DNA of 64,000 nt from Phlebiopsis flavidoalba (GCA_035772785.1 JAOCPU010000073.1:62001-126000); one strand, 5' to 3'. Shown: positions 46,008-58,404, counted from the stretch's first letter. Translations and numbers: made by a program. The notes: generated by a model from the letters alone, not told the origin.

Positions 46008-49000
46008 GCGTGGGGGATATGGAGGCGTAGAGGCGGGAGCGGGAGTGGCGGGAGAGCAGGGCTTGTCGCGGTCGCGGACGGCGAGGGCGAGGGGGGCGAC
46101 GGTTCGAGCAAAGCGGTTGGGGGGGTCGGGGGAGGGGAAAGGGGGAGACGGGAAAGGGCGGGCGGGGTAGCGGGACGGCGCGCATTTTGAAGGTCGTGCA
46201 CCCCCCGATTTCCTTTTTTGCTCCTCTTCCTGTCAGATTTCCGCCGGGACCACCCGACACGCGCCGCTGACGCCCCGCTCTGCGCCCCCAGACACTTTTT
46301 GACGTGCGCGAACCACGCGATCAAGAGGTCGGGATCCGGTCCCCGCCGGCGCTCTCCGTCCGCGCTCTCTGCCGATTGTCGTACCCCCGAACACGTCCAG
46401 CGCCCTCTGGCCTGCCTTGGTCCCGTGGTTGGGCGCAGGTTGGGCTGTCTTCAGGGGCGGCTGTTGCCTCTGCCATGATCTCTCTCGAGGCCGCTCGCCT
46501 CCGCGCCCCCGGGCCGCCACACAACACCGCCGCGCGCGCGGGCGGCGCGGCGGCGGCCGATGGACTGGGAGAGGCGCATGCAGCGCCCCTTCCCTATTCT
46601 CCGAGCATTGTCAGTCCATAGAACACTTCTACTCGCGTCTGATACACGCGGTTGCGGCTCTCTTTCGGTCATCCCTCCAATGAAGTATCACGCTCGAACG
46701 CCTCGAACCCTTTGGCGGGCCAGCGGACACGCATCATCCCACCGTACCTCCCGCAAGCAGCAGACAAGCCAACGGCAGCCCTGGTGCGTAACCCTTGCCA
46801 TCTTGGAACGTCTTCTGACGGGCACTGGCCAGAATGAATGCACGGCGGCCCGAAAGCGACCTCCACCTACGTATGCCGGATACGTCAGCTAGACGCACTG
46901 CGCACATGCCCCTCCTCGTGAGGGTCCGCCTCTCTCCGTATGAGACGCAAACTTCCATGGGGCTGATCGGCGCAGGGCCGATGCGCGTGCGCTCTCATCC
47001 CCGCGGGCGCGGAGGCGCGTGCCTGGCCACGGCGCGTGTGCCGACGGTGGGATGTGCTGGGGCTGGTAGCTGCCGGGTGGACCGAGCGGCCGAGGGGCGT
47101 GCCCATCTGCGCGTTCGTGGACGGTATCAGGGCAGGAAGGCTGTGCGTAACCAGGCCCTGGGGCGAGGACCAATAGGCGAGGGGTTCCGGTCGCGTCAGC
47201 TGGGGGCCCACAGCCCCCTGGCAGTCCATCCCGCATCCGCGCCTCTCTACGCGGAGGGGCCGCGCAGGCTGGATCGCATTCAGCGACTACAGGGCCAACG
47301 CGGCGTGCGGGGTGCGAGGCGTCGCGCGCATGCTTGAGAACCCGGGTCTTAGCGCGCAGGTGACGCGCGTAAGCCCCCAGCATTCACGCCCGCCCCCTCG
47401 AAGGCGGCGGGGCAGGTTACGCCCCCCACGATGCCGGTAGTCGCGGCCGACGCACGACGCTTAGGTGTGCGCCACCGCTGCGATGCGGAAGCAGAGGTCA
47501 CGCCCGCCTGGATGTCCGCGTCCCGCGCCCACGCGGCGCGCCTCGCCGGGGCGGCTGCATCCGCTCATGCGTTGCTGCCTGCGGTTTGCGCGCGCAGCGC
47601 CGGGTGGTGGCTGAGGGGACCGCGTGTTGGGCAAGTCCGCCCTCCCGTCGGGATATTAACGCCCCACGGGAGCGCCGCGGGCCCTGATGCGCCGGCCGCG
47701 CCCAGTCTTGTTTTTCACCGTGCGGAACGAAAATGGGGCAGGGCGTGGGCGGCGCGACAACCGTTTTGGGCCCCGAGCCCAGGTCCCTGCCGCGCACGCC
47801 TCCCGCCCATCGTGCCTTCCATTGGAAACGTTCCAGCGCCGCTTTGCGCCGCATGCGGGCAGACGGTTACGTTTAGGTGCAGGCCCCCTCGGCCGGTCGG
47901 TGCCGGGCATTCCACACGCACAAGCCGACGTCCGGCGGCGGCCATCGCTCAAAACTCTTGCGGCGACACCGCCGGTGCTCCGCCCGCCCGCCAGCCCCGC
48001 CCTGATCCCACCGCGTGGCCGTGGCGACGCCCAGCTGCGGCGCCCGCCCGCTATCGCCCGCGCGGCGTCGGGCGAGCTGCATCAGATGGGCCGTCGGCGG
48101 GCGGAAACTGCTGCCGGGCGGCTCGGCGCATCGCGCGGTAGACAACGCTGTTGGACAGCGAGGCGGCGCTCGATGTGCTGCCTCCTGCCCCCGTACGGCG
48201 AGACCGCTGAGCATCGCCCGACGCCCGCTCCTCCACCCTTCCTTGATCCCGCGCCCCGTGTCTATATCTCCACCGGCGCCCGACGTCCCACCCTCGTACG
48301 TGCGCCGTCCATCCTCCCTGTGCTCGCGACGTGTATATTCTCGGACACAAATAGACCGCAGATTCATCCACCACGACCGCCCGCGTCGCGTCGCCCTCGC
48401 GCTGGCGCACCAGGCCACCGCGCTCTGCCCACGACTCCAGCCCCGCCCACCAACCGCCCTTCTCGCACCGCACAACCGTCGCGGCCCCAAGGCCCGCACA
48501 CGGTCGGCCCGTCCTGCAAGCGGCTGCCGCGCCACCCACGCCGGGCACGCGCCCGTCCATCGCGCGCGTCGCATTCTGCCTCGCCGACTTCGCGCTGGCC
48601 CTGGCAGCGCGCCAGCCCCCCGTGCGTAGCCTCGTAACGCCGCGCAGGCGTGCTGCCCTCCCGTTTGATACCGGCCGCGCGACGCTGCGTGCTGCCCAGC
48701 GGACGGGGCGCCACACCGTCGCCGCAGCGCGGGCCAGCGCGCGCACCCCTGGTACGTGTATCGCCCCGACCGGAAAAAAAAATACAGAAACAGAATCCCG
48801 ACGGCGGGGTCTGTCCCCATCGATGCTGAGTATCCGGCACGATCTGTGGCCGACAACCCCCCGCTTGTGCTGCGCGGGCCCTCGCCCTCGCCGCCCCGCG
48901 TCACGGGTGCGCTTCCTTCTCCACGCACAGGGGGCGGTCTAGGCCGCCGCGACGTCCATCTGACGCCAGGCAGCGCGCGGCTGACTTGGTGGGCGGCGCG

Positions 49001-50261
49001 CCGGCGAGGTGAGCGCGCGTCCGCTTCGGTCATTGACTGAACGCGACGCCGTAAAGAACACTGCGCGGAACGCAGGAAGTTGGGAGTCGGGGGGCGAGCG
49101 CGAACCGAGCTGCGTGTCGACCATCAACGCTAGCCGACGCCGTGTCCTCGTGCCAGGGTCTCTCCCACGCGATCCATGCGCCGACAACACTGCCAGGGCG
49201 GAGACGACGAGACTCGCGCGTGCTACACTGAGACGCGCTGCGTCGGCCGGTGACAGCTGCGCGTGCATCTGCGTCACGCGTCGGCGATCGTCGATTGCTA
49301 GCGGGTCGATCACCGTGGTATAGTATGGCGGGTCGCCTTGAGCGAGGTGACCGACGTATACAAGTATCTCGATAGCGCTTTGCGAGATCGATGTAGGCAC
49401 CACCCCGGCCTTCGATCCTTGCCTAACATGGGAATCCCCAGCAGCTCGCCCTATGGGCTCTGTCTCACAGCGCGGCCACGTCGTCCGTGGTTAAGCAGTC
49501 GTCTCTGCGGCTGTCTGTAAACCGTCTCCAGCGCTGCGACTGGCCTGTGTCTTTGAAAGCGATGGTGGAGTCGCGCCGCAAAGTCCTGCAAGTACAGCGC
49601 CTTGCGAAAAACGATGACACAAGCTGCGATTCTTACTAACCATGGAATTCCCAGCAGCTCGCCCATGGGCTCTGTGCCGGAGTGGTCGCCCTCGTATAGG
49701 CGTCTCTGACACTTGTGCAGCCACTCACATCCGCCAACACGCGCGCAACTGAAGTCATCTTTACGGCGACAGAGGTCCTGACTCCAAGTGTCTGCGCCTT
49801 TTGACCACTCCCCTCGGCGGCGGTCCCCTGCTAACACGGCGTCACCAGCAGCCTGCGCACGCTTTACCACGCAGCAGTAGCCCCCAACACCATCAGTGTC
49901 AAGCCGTCTCTACACTCGTCAATCGTGCGCGTCGACGCCAGCCCGCAACCGACCCGATGGGTGCCTCTACGGCCTGACGCTACAAGCACCCACGCACAGG
50001 CATCCCGCTGCTGCGGGTCCTCACCAAAGACACAAAGCCCGCCCGCCCGCAGCGCCGTCCTCAAACGCCTGCCCGATCCACGCCACCGCGCCCAATCACC
50101 CGCGTGGTCCGCCGCTTCCCACCGCAGGTGCGAAGCCGCGCCCGCCAGGCACCCCGCTCGCACGACGACCGCACCGCGCGCGCGCAGGCACCGAGGGGCT
50201 GTGTCGCCGTTTCCTCCCGCGAGCCACCGCGGTATGTATGTATTGCGGGCCCTGGGGTCCA
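46008..50261. other. Extremely GC-rich region, no gene recognised
   Basis: Long open frames occur on both strands simply because stop codons are rare at this GC level. Their translations are Arg/Ala/Pro/Gly-rich with no domain. The first few hundred bases (46008-46300) are probably the 5' part or promoter of the minus-strand zinc-finger gene. I could not find transposon proteins, although a decayed GC-rich element is possible. Confidence 0.45.
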
Positions 50262-50263
50262 TA

Positions 50264-50840
50264 GTGTTGCGTCAATATAACTCCGCCGGCCGGTAAGTTA
50301 CCCGTAGGGTAAGTAATTACCTCCGGGTAAGTAAGGTAATCCATGTAAATAATGTAATTTACTGGCCGGGCCGGTGGTCTGGCGCTTATATTTTCTCAGC
50401 CTCCACGCACCTACGAGCCCTGCAGAAAGGTTGCCCCAAATCCCTCCCGAATCCTTCTATGATAGCTTTGAAGTCGTACATGATAACTGGCTGACCACTA
50501 GGCAGTATTTGGACACTTACAGATCGTCGAGGTGTGCTTATGCAAAAGAAGCGCCAAGCGCTCCAACCCACTCATCAAGCATTGCGAGATTCGCTAGCGA
50601 GAGTTGCTATAGGTCTAATAAAACACTTGATGATGCATATTTCAGATGACTGCTTATTGACTTTTAAGTTTGGTGCAGTGCGTCTCAGCTACAGACAATG
50701 CTTGAGTATATATGAGACCCTTACATTTTTACTTTTCTTACATGCCCGATTTGGGTCTGGCTGTAAATAAAGTAAATAACTGTAATTTACGTACTTACTT
50801 ACTTACCGGTAAACTTACCAGGGGGTTACTGACGCAACAC
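50264..50840. mobile_element. 577-bp TIR element (MITE) with TA target duplication
   Basis: Starts GTGTTGCGTCA and ends TGACGCAACAC, a perfect 11-bp terminal inverted repeat, flanked on both sides by TA (50262-50263 and 50841-50842). Subterminal regions share GGTAAGTTAC/GTAAGTAAGTA/GTAATTTAC-type motifs in inverted orientation. The interior is AT-richer than the surrounding GC-rich DNA and has no transposase. TA duplication and TIR suggest a non-autonomous Tc1/mariner-pogo type element. Confidence 0.8.
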
Positions 50841-50842
50841 TA

Positions 50843-51634
50843 ATGATCGTCCCCTCGCGCTGGCACATACATGTGTGGCGGGCCGCGGCGGGCGTGCGCT
50901 CGGTGATGCACTGAAGAATCGGTCTATTCCAGGCCGTTTCTTTCCTGTCGAAGCGTTTGAATCCATATGTACTTGCGGGCCCTGCTGGATTGCGCGGGCT
51001 GTGTACGCTGGGCCGACGCCGGGCAGCTTTATCATGCCGCGCGTGCGTGCGGGGGCCGGCGGTGTCTCCCAGCCCCGCTTTTCTGGTCCTCTCACCTCCT
51101 CGTGCGTTATCGGCGAATGGGTTCGTCGCAGCGAGCGAGCTCGGTAAATACGCAGCGGGGATTCGCCGCAGCGCTCCGCTGGGGCACCGTCTGCCCGACT
51201 CGTAGCGCACTCGGACACCGTCGCACTCGTTCTGGTATTACATGTATGTACGCCTGCGTCTATGCGAGGACATTTATCGAGGAACACACAGGCGAAATGG
51301 CGCGGCGGGGCGGCGAGGACAAAACGTTCTGTGGAGCTGATGAGCGTGAGCGTCCGAAAAAGGAAAAAGACGGGGTGAGCGAGCCTGAGGTTATGACTCG
51401 GGAACGGGCGGCTTGGACGCTCCCCCAGCCGTCTCTTGCTCTACCACCACGACGTGCCGGCTGCGGACAACACAAACCCAACCCCCTGCGCACTTTCTTT
51501 CCCAGTCTGCCTTTTTGCTTTCTACGCTCGCCCGTGTGTCTTGCATTCGCTTTCAAGACCGCCGCAGCACCTTGTAGCCTTTGTTCCCCCGGACTCGTAT
51601 CTATACCACCTACGTCTACGTCTCGACCAGTTTA
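50843..51634. other. GC-rich DNA and promoter/5' leader of the WD40 gene
   Basis: 50843-51250 is the continuation of the GC-rich region. 51430-51600 becomes pyrimidine-rich on the plus strand (TTCTTTCCCAGTCTGCCTTTTTGC), as expected for a fungal promoter and 5' leader, just before the ATG at 51635. Confidence 0.4.
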
Positions 51635-54600
51635 ATGCCCGTCAAGAGCAAACGCAATGTCCACAACAAGAAACAACGATACGAATCAACCCCAGTCATG
51701 TACACTAACTCTCAGTTTGAAGATACCCATCGACCTCGGCGACCTCGTCCCCACCCGAGCACCGCCCCCGTCATCGGCTCCCCGGCGTTCGCAGCGGCAT
51801 ACGACCCCAGGGCCTCCCGTAGTGCACGAAGAGGCTAGAGAGAGAGGCCGTTATCGAAGAGTATTTCCAGCCGTACGAGGAGCCGGAGCAGCAGTATGAA
51901 GTGGAAGAGGAGCCTATCTTGCCCGTGCCGCACCCGGCACAGTCCCCTACTCCCCGCCATTGAGGTCGACAGTGCACCCAGACGACGTGCTCGCGACCGA
52001 CGGCCCAGAGCTGCTGCCTCGCTCGTGTAACGTGGACGTTCCCGAGTTATGCCCGAAAGCGAACGCGGACACGTGCGGTCCCCAGTCCTTGCCCGGTGAG
52101 TACCCTCTTGCAGGCCCCCCTGTTTACTGTTGCCCCCCAGTTGCCTTTTGAGCAACCGAGCACTCGAAGACAGTTAAGCTTTTGCCTCGCGTCCGCATAG
52201 TTGTGTGGATCACGATGTGCGTTCAGGGGCCTAAGCGAGCCATATGTGGATCGCAGTCGCGACTTTCGCGCGAGTGTATCAACATACTCGGCATCCAATA
52301 CCACGCCCATCTGACCCACCGTTTTAGCTACACGTTCCGCTTATCCCACTATAATGACCACGCGCGCTGACTCGACTCGACTTGACTAGGGAACCGTCCA
52401 CCACGCTCGAGTCATTCTCGCGCACCATCCGCGGCTACGTCCCGTCGTCCATCTACCCATCCCCACCGCCGCGCCCACACACCCCCGCGGGTCTCGCGGC
52501 CCCTGTCGTTCGGCAGCTTCCTCTCGCCCACGCGCACCGACTCGGCCCCGCGGAGCCGCGGCGAGGCGACGAAACGGGCGCCGGCAGCGACGTCGGACGC
52601 GGACAAGAGAGAGCCGCGTTCCGCGCACAGCAGCCGACGATTCCCCGACGCAGACGCGGTGGGGTGTTTAGTCTCGACGAGGAGGTCCATGCCTGAGCCG
52701 GAGGGGAAATTCGGCGACGCGCTACCCGAGCACGGCGAGCGTAAGGGGCGAGGATATCGTCTGGTCTCGCTGGGATAGCATTGCCGACGGGGAGCGCGGC
52801 GACTCGGTGAGTCTCTTGTCTCTCCTGTATTGATGCTGTTTCTAATGTTGTGCATGTTAGCGTTGTGCTCGTCGTAGGCTATCGCACCGGCATACAAAAT
52901 TTGGACTGATTGCACGGAGGGCAGCTGCTCGAACTTGGGCTCCATCTCGGAGATTTTGAACCTCTCATGGGCCGTCGTGGGCCGACATCAAGACCGCCGC
53001 CGTGCTCCCGAATCCTGATACCAACGTCGCGCCGGATGGGATGGAACGCCACCGCCCGCTCGTCGGGCGTAATGTAAGTCCGAACCATGTGTGTGGCGTC
53101 GTTTTAAGCTGACTTTGTGCTCAGTCGTTCTACCACTCGGGGGTGAGTACTCCCGAGACACTCTGAATTTTTGGTTTATTCGTTGAAGATTGTCACCAGG
53201 TCAGTTTGATTCGTCGAGACCGTTAAGCTGCCCTCACTCGTGTCGATGAACGCCTCACGCGAATTCATCGTCTTGGTAAGTGCGCTTGGCGGATCGCATA
53301 ACGCTGACTGACCCTTCGTTCAGAGTGCAGCGCAGCCGGCTTCTCTTCATATTCTTTCATCGAGGACTTTTGCCACACTGTACCATATTCCTTCATCATC
53401 TCTTGTTACCTTTGCACATCCTGCACCTACTCATTCACAAGAAAACGAACAATGCTGTATCATCATCACGTTTTAGACGAACTCACCAACGTCCCCCACT
53501 CATCTCATCTAACGGCAATACCTCAGCCAGAACATATACTTTATCTAACCGACTCCTGGCTTACGTCTTCCCCCGCCTCCGCGGCTCGAACTCGCCACAC
53601 GAGGTCCCATCCCGGACCATTTACACCGCGCTCAGCCTTCGCGCGTCCCGTCCGAAGACAATACCCGCAAGTTTTCCCGCTCACACAGGCCGAACTGGGC
53701 ACCGCCGCGTCGAAGCTCGGCGTCAAGCGTCTTCAGCGGCATGAAGGTCCTGGGCGGTATCGCCTATTCCGCCGCACGCTGAATAGCTGGCGTCACCGCT
53801 GCAGCAACCGCCGCCGAAACGACGGTACTCGGTACTAGGCCGAAGTCGGCGCGCCGCCCGTCGTTCCGGGCAAGTTCTTTTCGAGGAGCGCGCCCGAGGA
53901 TGCGGCGGGCTGGCAAACAGCACCAGGGACGAGCAGCGCGACGCTCAGCAGACTCGCGCATGAACAGGCTTCCAATCCACCTAGCCCGACTGTTGATCGG
54001 CACGCGGCTAGCGAAGACAACCACGCATATCACAGTCGTCGACCTCGGCCCGCTGCGTCTCAACCCGGACGCGAGCCCCCGTCGTCGTCGCCGAGTTCCT
54101 CGTCGGGAAGGAACAGCCCGTCAGCCTCCTGCAGTTCTTCGCAGGACCGGGACCCTCGCTCATGGTCGCCCACCAGAGCGGAGGGGCAGAGCGATTGCGG
54201 GTTCTACCAGCTAGCGCCCATAATACCCTACTCATTGGACTCGGCACAATGGTTGCACGCAAGATATTTCGCCAACAGTGGTGATTTCCCATCAATTCAA
54301 GACAATCTGTGGATTTTCCCTACCAAGACTCGGCGACCAACGCCGCCAACGGACACCACCTCAAGCCGCCAGTTGCACGTCTACGACTTTGGCGCCGCGG
54401 GCCGCACCTCGGCGGTCGTCGACGGCCTCGTCTGGGCTCACGGACGGTCGCTGGATGGCCGTCGCGACCGAGAAGGGTACCGTTGCATGTACCCCTTTGC
54501 GACCAACCCCTACGGCCGGGCCCGTCCGACGAGCAGAGTCATCTCAATGGAAGGGTGGTGAATCCAAAGGAAGTGGTGAGTGCTATACATGCGTTTTGAG

Positions 54601-56116
54601 AGGATCAGGCTGGCTGACAGTGCGGTCGCAGCAAACCGTTGTCGACTGAGGCGCATGCGGTCATTCGACTGCGCGTGCCGCGGTCACAGAACCTGGACAG
54701 CGCGCCCGTTCCGTTGACGTTTACATTCTTGCAGCCGTCGGCTCCGCTACCGTCGACGTTGGCTCCGCAGTAAGGGTCCCTTTGTTGCTGCTGTCATGCC
54801 CGTTGCTTACTCGTTTGTTCAGGGATAACTCTTACCAGGACACCCTTCTCTTCAATCCCAGAGAAGGTAGTCTCTCTCGCTGCGCCGAATTCATCTCTCC
54901 AAGCACATGCGCGACCGCCTCCCATCTGGTCTCAGCCTCAGTACCGGGTCGTGAACGCGCTCGGCCGGCTGGGAACCTCGGCACACAACCCACGGAGCTG
55001 ATGCACGCACCTTCTGGTCTCTCGCGTATGATGGCCCGCTCTAGCGAAGCGAAGTTGTCGCAGCAGAGAACGTTTGTCGCCACTTGGAATGCTGCGGAGG
55101 TCCAAGGACTGGGGGGAAGGAAATTCGGCGTTCGCTGAAGACTTCGCAGGCGAGGAAGCGGCCCAATCGCGTCGCTAAACCCGAGTAAGTGCTCTCCATG
55201 CTGTGAACACGAGCTATACTTATACTTTGTAAAGCTGGCTTTCTCAGGCGGAGCTCTCGACACACTCTCGCTCCACGCGGATCTCGTTCCGACTACCGGT
55301 CCGTTTATTTATCTCACCCCAGTTCTCTTTCTGTTTCCTCGGCGCTTTCCACCCGAGGACTACCACGGGCTCTTGAGGAGCCACAATTTCGACGTGCCGG
55401 TAACGAAGATTGACGTTCGCAGGCAGATCGAAGTCAGCGCATCGGGCTCGTCGATGAGCGAGTCATTCGTCTCGGGCTCATCCCTCCCATCCCAATCCGG
55501 CTTCGCGTCCTCCTTCGACGAACCCCTGGCCTCTGCGCTCACAGGCGACATGCGGCAGCTCAACCCACTCGCCGCCAGTCATCCCCATGTACCCCAACGG
55601 ACCGCCTTCGCGCTCATACAGAAATCCGATTCCCCATCCGTCACGTCGCTGTCGGTATCAGTGATGGCATGACACTGAAGGACTCGGACGCCTGCGCAGG
55701 GAGATTGGCAAGGTCCGCTCCCCACGGTCTCGGCGCCCAAAACGCGATTCGCTTCTCAATGTCTGTCCCGCTGGAGTTCGACGAGGAGGACGACGACTTT
55801 GCCCGTCCTGTGGGCAGAGGCGCGGACGACCGCGACGACATGAGGTCAACGGACAACTGAGGCGGCGTCGCTCTCCACACCATCCACCGGCCTTGAAACC
55901 GCTGCCCGGAGATGATAATGAGGACGGGACGTGGCACGGCTGGGGGCCCGAGGAGAAGGAGGCTGTAGACGAGATTGAGCAATTCGATGACATTGCGGTG
56001 TGGATTCTTGGACGAGGAGCTTGCACGTCCCGTTCATCGACGGTGAACTGCGCATGACAAGCTTTGGTAGAGGTATGGTAGGCAGTAGTAGTAATTGCAT
56101 GGCTAATCGGAAATAA
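51635..56116 (+). pseudogene. BCAS3/WD40-repeat protein (autophagy-related), frame broken
   Basis: The BCAS3 family are beta-propeller proteins related to the phosphoinositide-binding autophagy WD40 proteins. The ATG at 51635 opens MPVKSKRNVHNKK, then a Ser/Pro-rich part. TTLESFSRTIRGYVPSSI (52391-52450) and EDIVWSRWDSIADGERGDS (52752-52810), which ends at a GTGAGT intron, are hallmarks of the fungal family. IAPAYKIWTDCTEG (about 52881) is a degenerate xVWD-type blade. GMKVLGGIAYSAA (about 53742) and THITVVDLGPLRLNP (54026-54070) follow, then in another frame PVVVAEFLVGKEQPVSLLQF. GRTSAVVDGLVWAHGRS (about 54397-54450), NFDVPVTKIDVRRQIEVSAS (55387-55445), an acidic FDEEDDDFARPVGRGADDRD (55778-55838) and a tail with HGWGPEEKEAVDEIEQFDDI ending MANRK and stop at 56116. 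Many one-base shifts break it. As a usually single-copy gene, its breakage may reflect sequence error. Confidence 0.72.
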
Positions 56117-56976
56117 TTGTACAAATAGTAGTTGGTGTGGAGCTGGTCTATGTACTTAAAGAGGCCATGACAATAAGGAGTTTGAAGTTGATTTGATGTG
56201 TGAACTTTGCAAACTGAACTTCATTTTGAACAATGAAAAGTGTCAACATCCTCTATAAACTGACTATTCCTGCTAATTTCTCCTTAAGCTCTAAACATTG
56301 TGTAGTATTAGATAGTCAACTGCATCTAGAAACTTGAGTCTTAGTGTATGCATCATGGGTACTGAGCAAGAAATGTAAAATAAATAAACACATGGGCCTC
56401 AAAATCAAAGTGAGTGTATAAGCTTAATGCCCAATCTAACTAACAAAGAGAGAAGAGAGAGGTGCCCTGAGAGTTTAAACAAATTTTTGCAAATGATATA
56501 AAGAATCAAGAATAATATTGAAAATATATCTTTCTACTCTCAAAGCATAAAAATTCTCAGAAACAAACTATAAAAGGCACAACAGTCATGTAACTGTAAG
56601 CATAAGCATACTCGAAGATATTAGTGTAATGAGCTATCATAGTGATGTCAAATTGACACTCTAATGGCTTGCTCTATTTGACAGCTAAATGTAGAATAGT
56701 TGATTGCAAAAGTAAAGATATAATTTTTTGATTTCAAAAGCAACTGCAACAGCAGCATTGAAGATATGAATAGTTTCTAAATTGTTTCAAAGCAGTACTA
56801 TATGACTACTTGACTGATGTTAGATTAGTAGCATGCAAAATTAATTTGGCCTGTATTTAATTTATACATGGAAAATAGGAGAAGTGAAGAAAATTAATCT
56901 ATAACCTTTAATTAAAACATATCATCCAATTGGAAGCCTGCCATGTTGGAACAGAAAATGCTTGATAGCTGTTGCA
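56117..56976. other. Start of AT-rich, CpG-poor region
   Basis: Immediately after the WD40 stop the base composition drops from CpG-rich to strongly AT-rich. No ORF of note, no repeat recognised. Confidence 0.6.
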
Positions 56977-56984
56977 TAATAGAT

Positions 56985-57435
56985 TAAAGCTCTGCACGAG
57001 TCTACCTGCGGATCAACTCGGATCCGTACCCGCGGGTCAGTGGCATTTCTAAGGCCTGACCCAGATTCATACGGGTATTTGGGCACAGATCACCTGTGAC
57101 CCACGAGTCCAAGTCTTATGAGTCCGGGTCACGGGTCTACCTGTCAGAAATGCTTAAGATAAAGGCTGACATGGCTGTAGTGAGGTATGTATGACATATT
57201 ATATACATATATAATATTGATAATGGCATAGATATACCTGAAACATGCATACAAAGTATTATATAAGCAAATCTATGAATACCCATGGGTTTTCTCAAAT
57301 CCAAACCCTTGACCCAGATCTGCCACTGACTCATGGCCACAGGTGACTCGGATCCACGGATCAGTATACCCACGGGTTTTCCCACGGCTCTATCCACAAG
57401 TACCCATAGGTGACCCGGACTCATGCAGAGCTTTA
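56985..57435. mobile_element. hAT-like MITE, 451 bp, perfect 8-bp target duplication
   Basis: Begins TAAAGCTCTGCACGAGTC and ends with the inverse of TAAAGCTCTGCATGAGTC (17 of 18 match). Both sides are flanked by TAATAGAT (56977-56984 and 57436-57443), an 8-bp target duplication as made by hAT transposases. The interior carries repeated palindromic ACCC[GA][CT]GGGT motifs (for example 57028-57037 and 57368-57377), possible transposase-binding sites. No coding capacity, so it is non-autonomous. The exact duplication shows a fairly recent insertion. Confidence 0.88.
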
Positions 57436-58364
57436 TAATAGATAGATATAAGCTCCATTGTGTGAAGGCTTTGAGAGCGTACAAGAAAGAACTAAAGAGA
57501 AAGATAAAAAAAATAAGGTTTGTTGAAGAGAATATCCAATTATATAAGCAACCAAATAAAATTGTGACCTAATTGGGTTACACAGAGGGTAAATTTCTTT
57601 CATGCTTTTTTTTGCTAAAAATATATAAAAAGCTATTTGAGCATACATAAAGAATAAAATAAATATAATATATTTTCCATTATCAGAGTATTAAATCAAA
57701 AACAGTTAAAAATTAATGATTTGGTATTGGTATTTAATTATAATTTAAAACATTTGTCTAATTTAATTTAAGTTCAATAAAACTCTGCACATTATAATTC
57801 ATGCCCTATGTAAACTATAATTTATATTGGGACTTATCAAATTTGTATAATTTTAATTATATAGAACTATATATATTTTATGCTAGCTCTAAGAGCTTCA
57901 TATATTTTATTGAATCATTTGAATAGCTACTATTGCTATATAATAGGCTACTCATATTTTATCACAAATCCTTCAGTTAATTTTTATGGACTCTATAGTG
58001 CTATATAATATTTAATACTACCACTCTATACGTATCTTTCTATAATGCTGAGAGCTCTATTATATTTTACAAACATTTTTCAACTTTGACTTTACTATAA
58101 TCTGTTGCTCTATTGAATGAGATAGGCAGTTATATGCTATTATTGTATATTATTTCTGAATCTCTAGTGACCAATTCTGCTTGTGAAATCTAAATAATGC
58201 TACTAGCACTTCTATCTTGAACTTGCTTTCAGATATATAGTCAACTCTTTATGTAGTTTATATAAGCTACTTGCTAAGTATCTGGAATCCATTTTGCAAG
58301 CTCTGCAAACTAATAGTAATAGCAAAACCTGCCACATTTTCTTTCAGATAGAGTTCTGAGTTCT

Positions 58365-58365
<1 letters not shown>

Positions 58366-58402
<37 letters not shown>
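58366..58402 (-). repeat. Poly-T tract, 37 nt (poly-A on minus strand)
   Basis: Uninterrupted run of 37 T. It could be the tail of a minus-strand retroposed element whose body would lie at higher coordinates, but no SINE or LINE sequence is recognisable there. Confidence 0.9.

Positions 58403-58404
<2 letters not shown>

Noticed and set aside
47687..49033. Long ORFs of 200-390 codons on both strands in the GC-rich block
   Set aside because: Arg/Ala/Pro/Gly-rich translations, overlapping on opposite strands, no domains or conserved-looking peptides, and no start/intron context.
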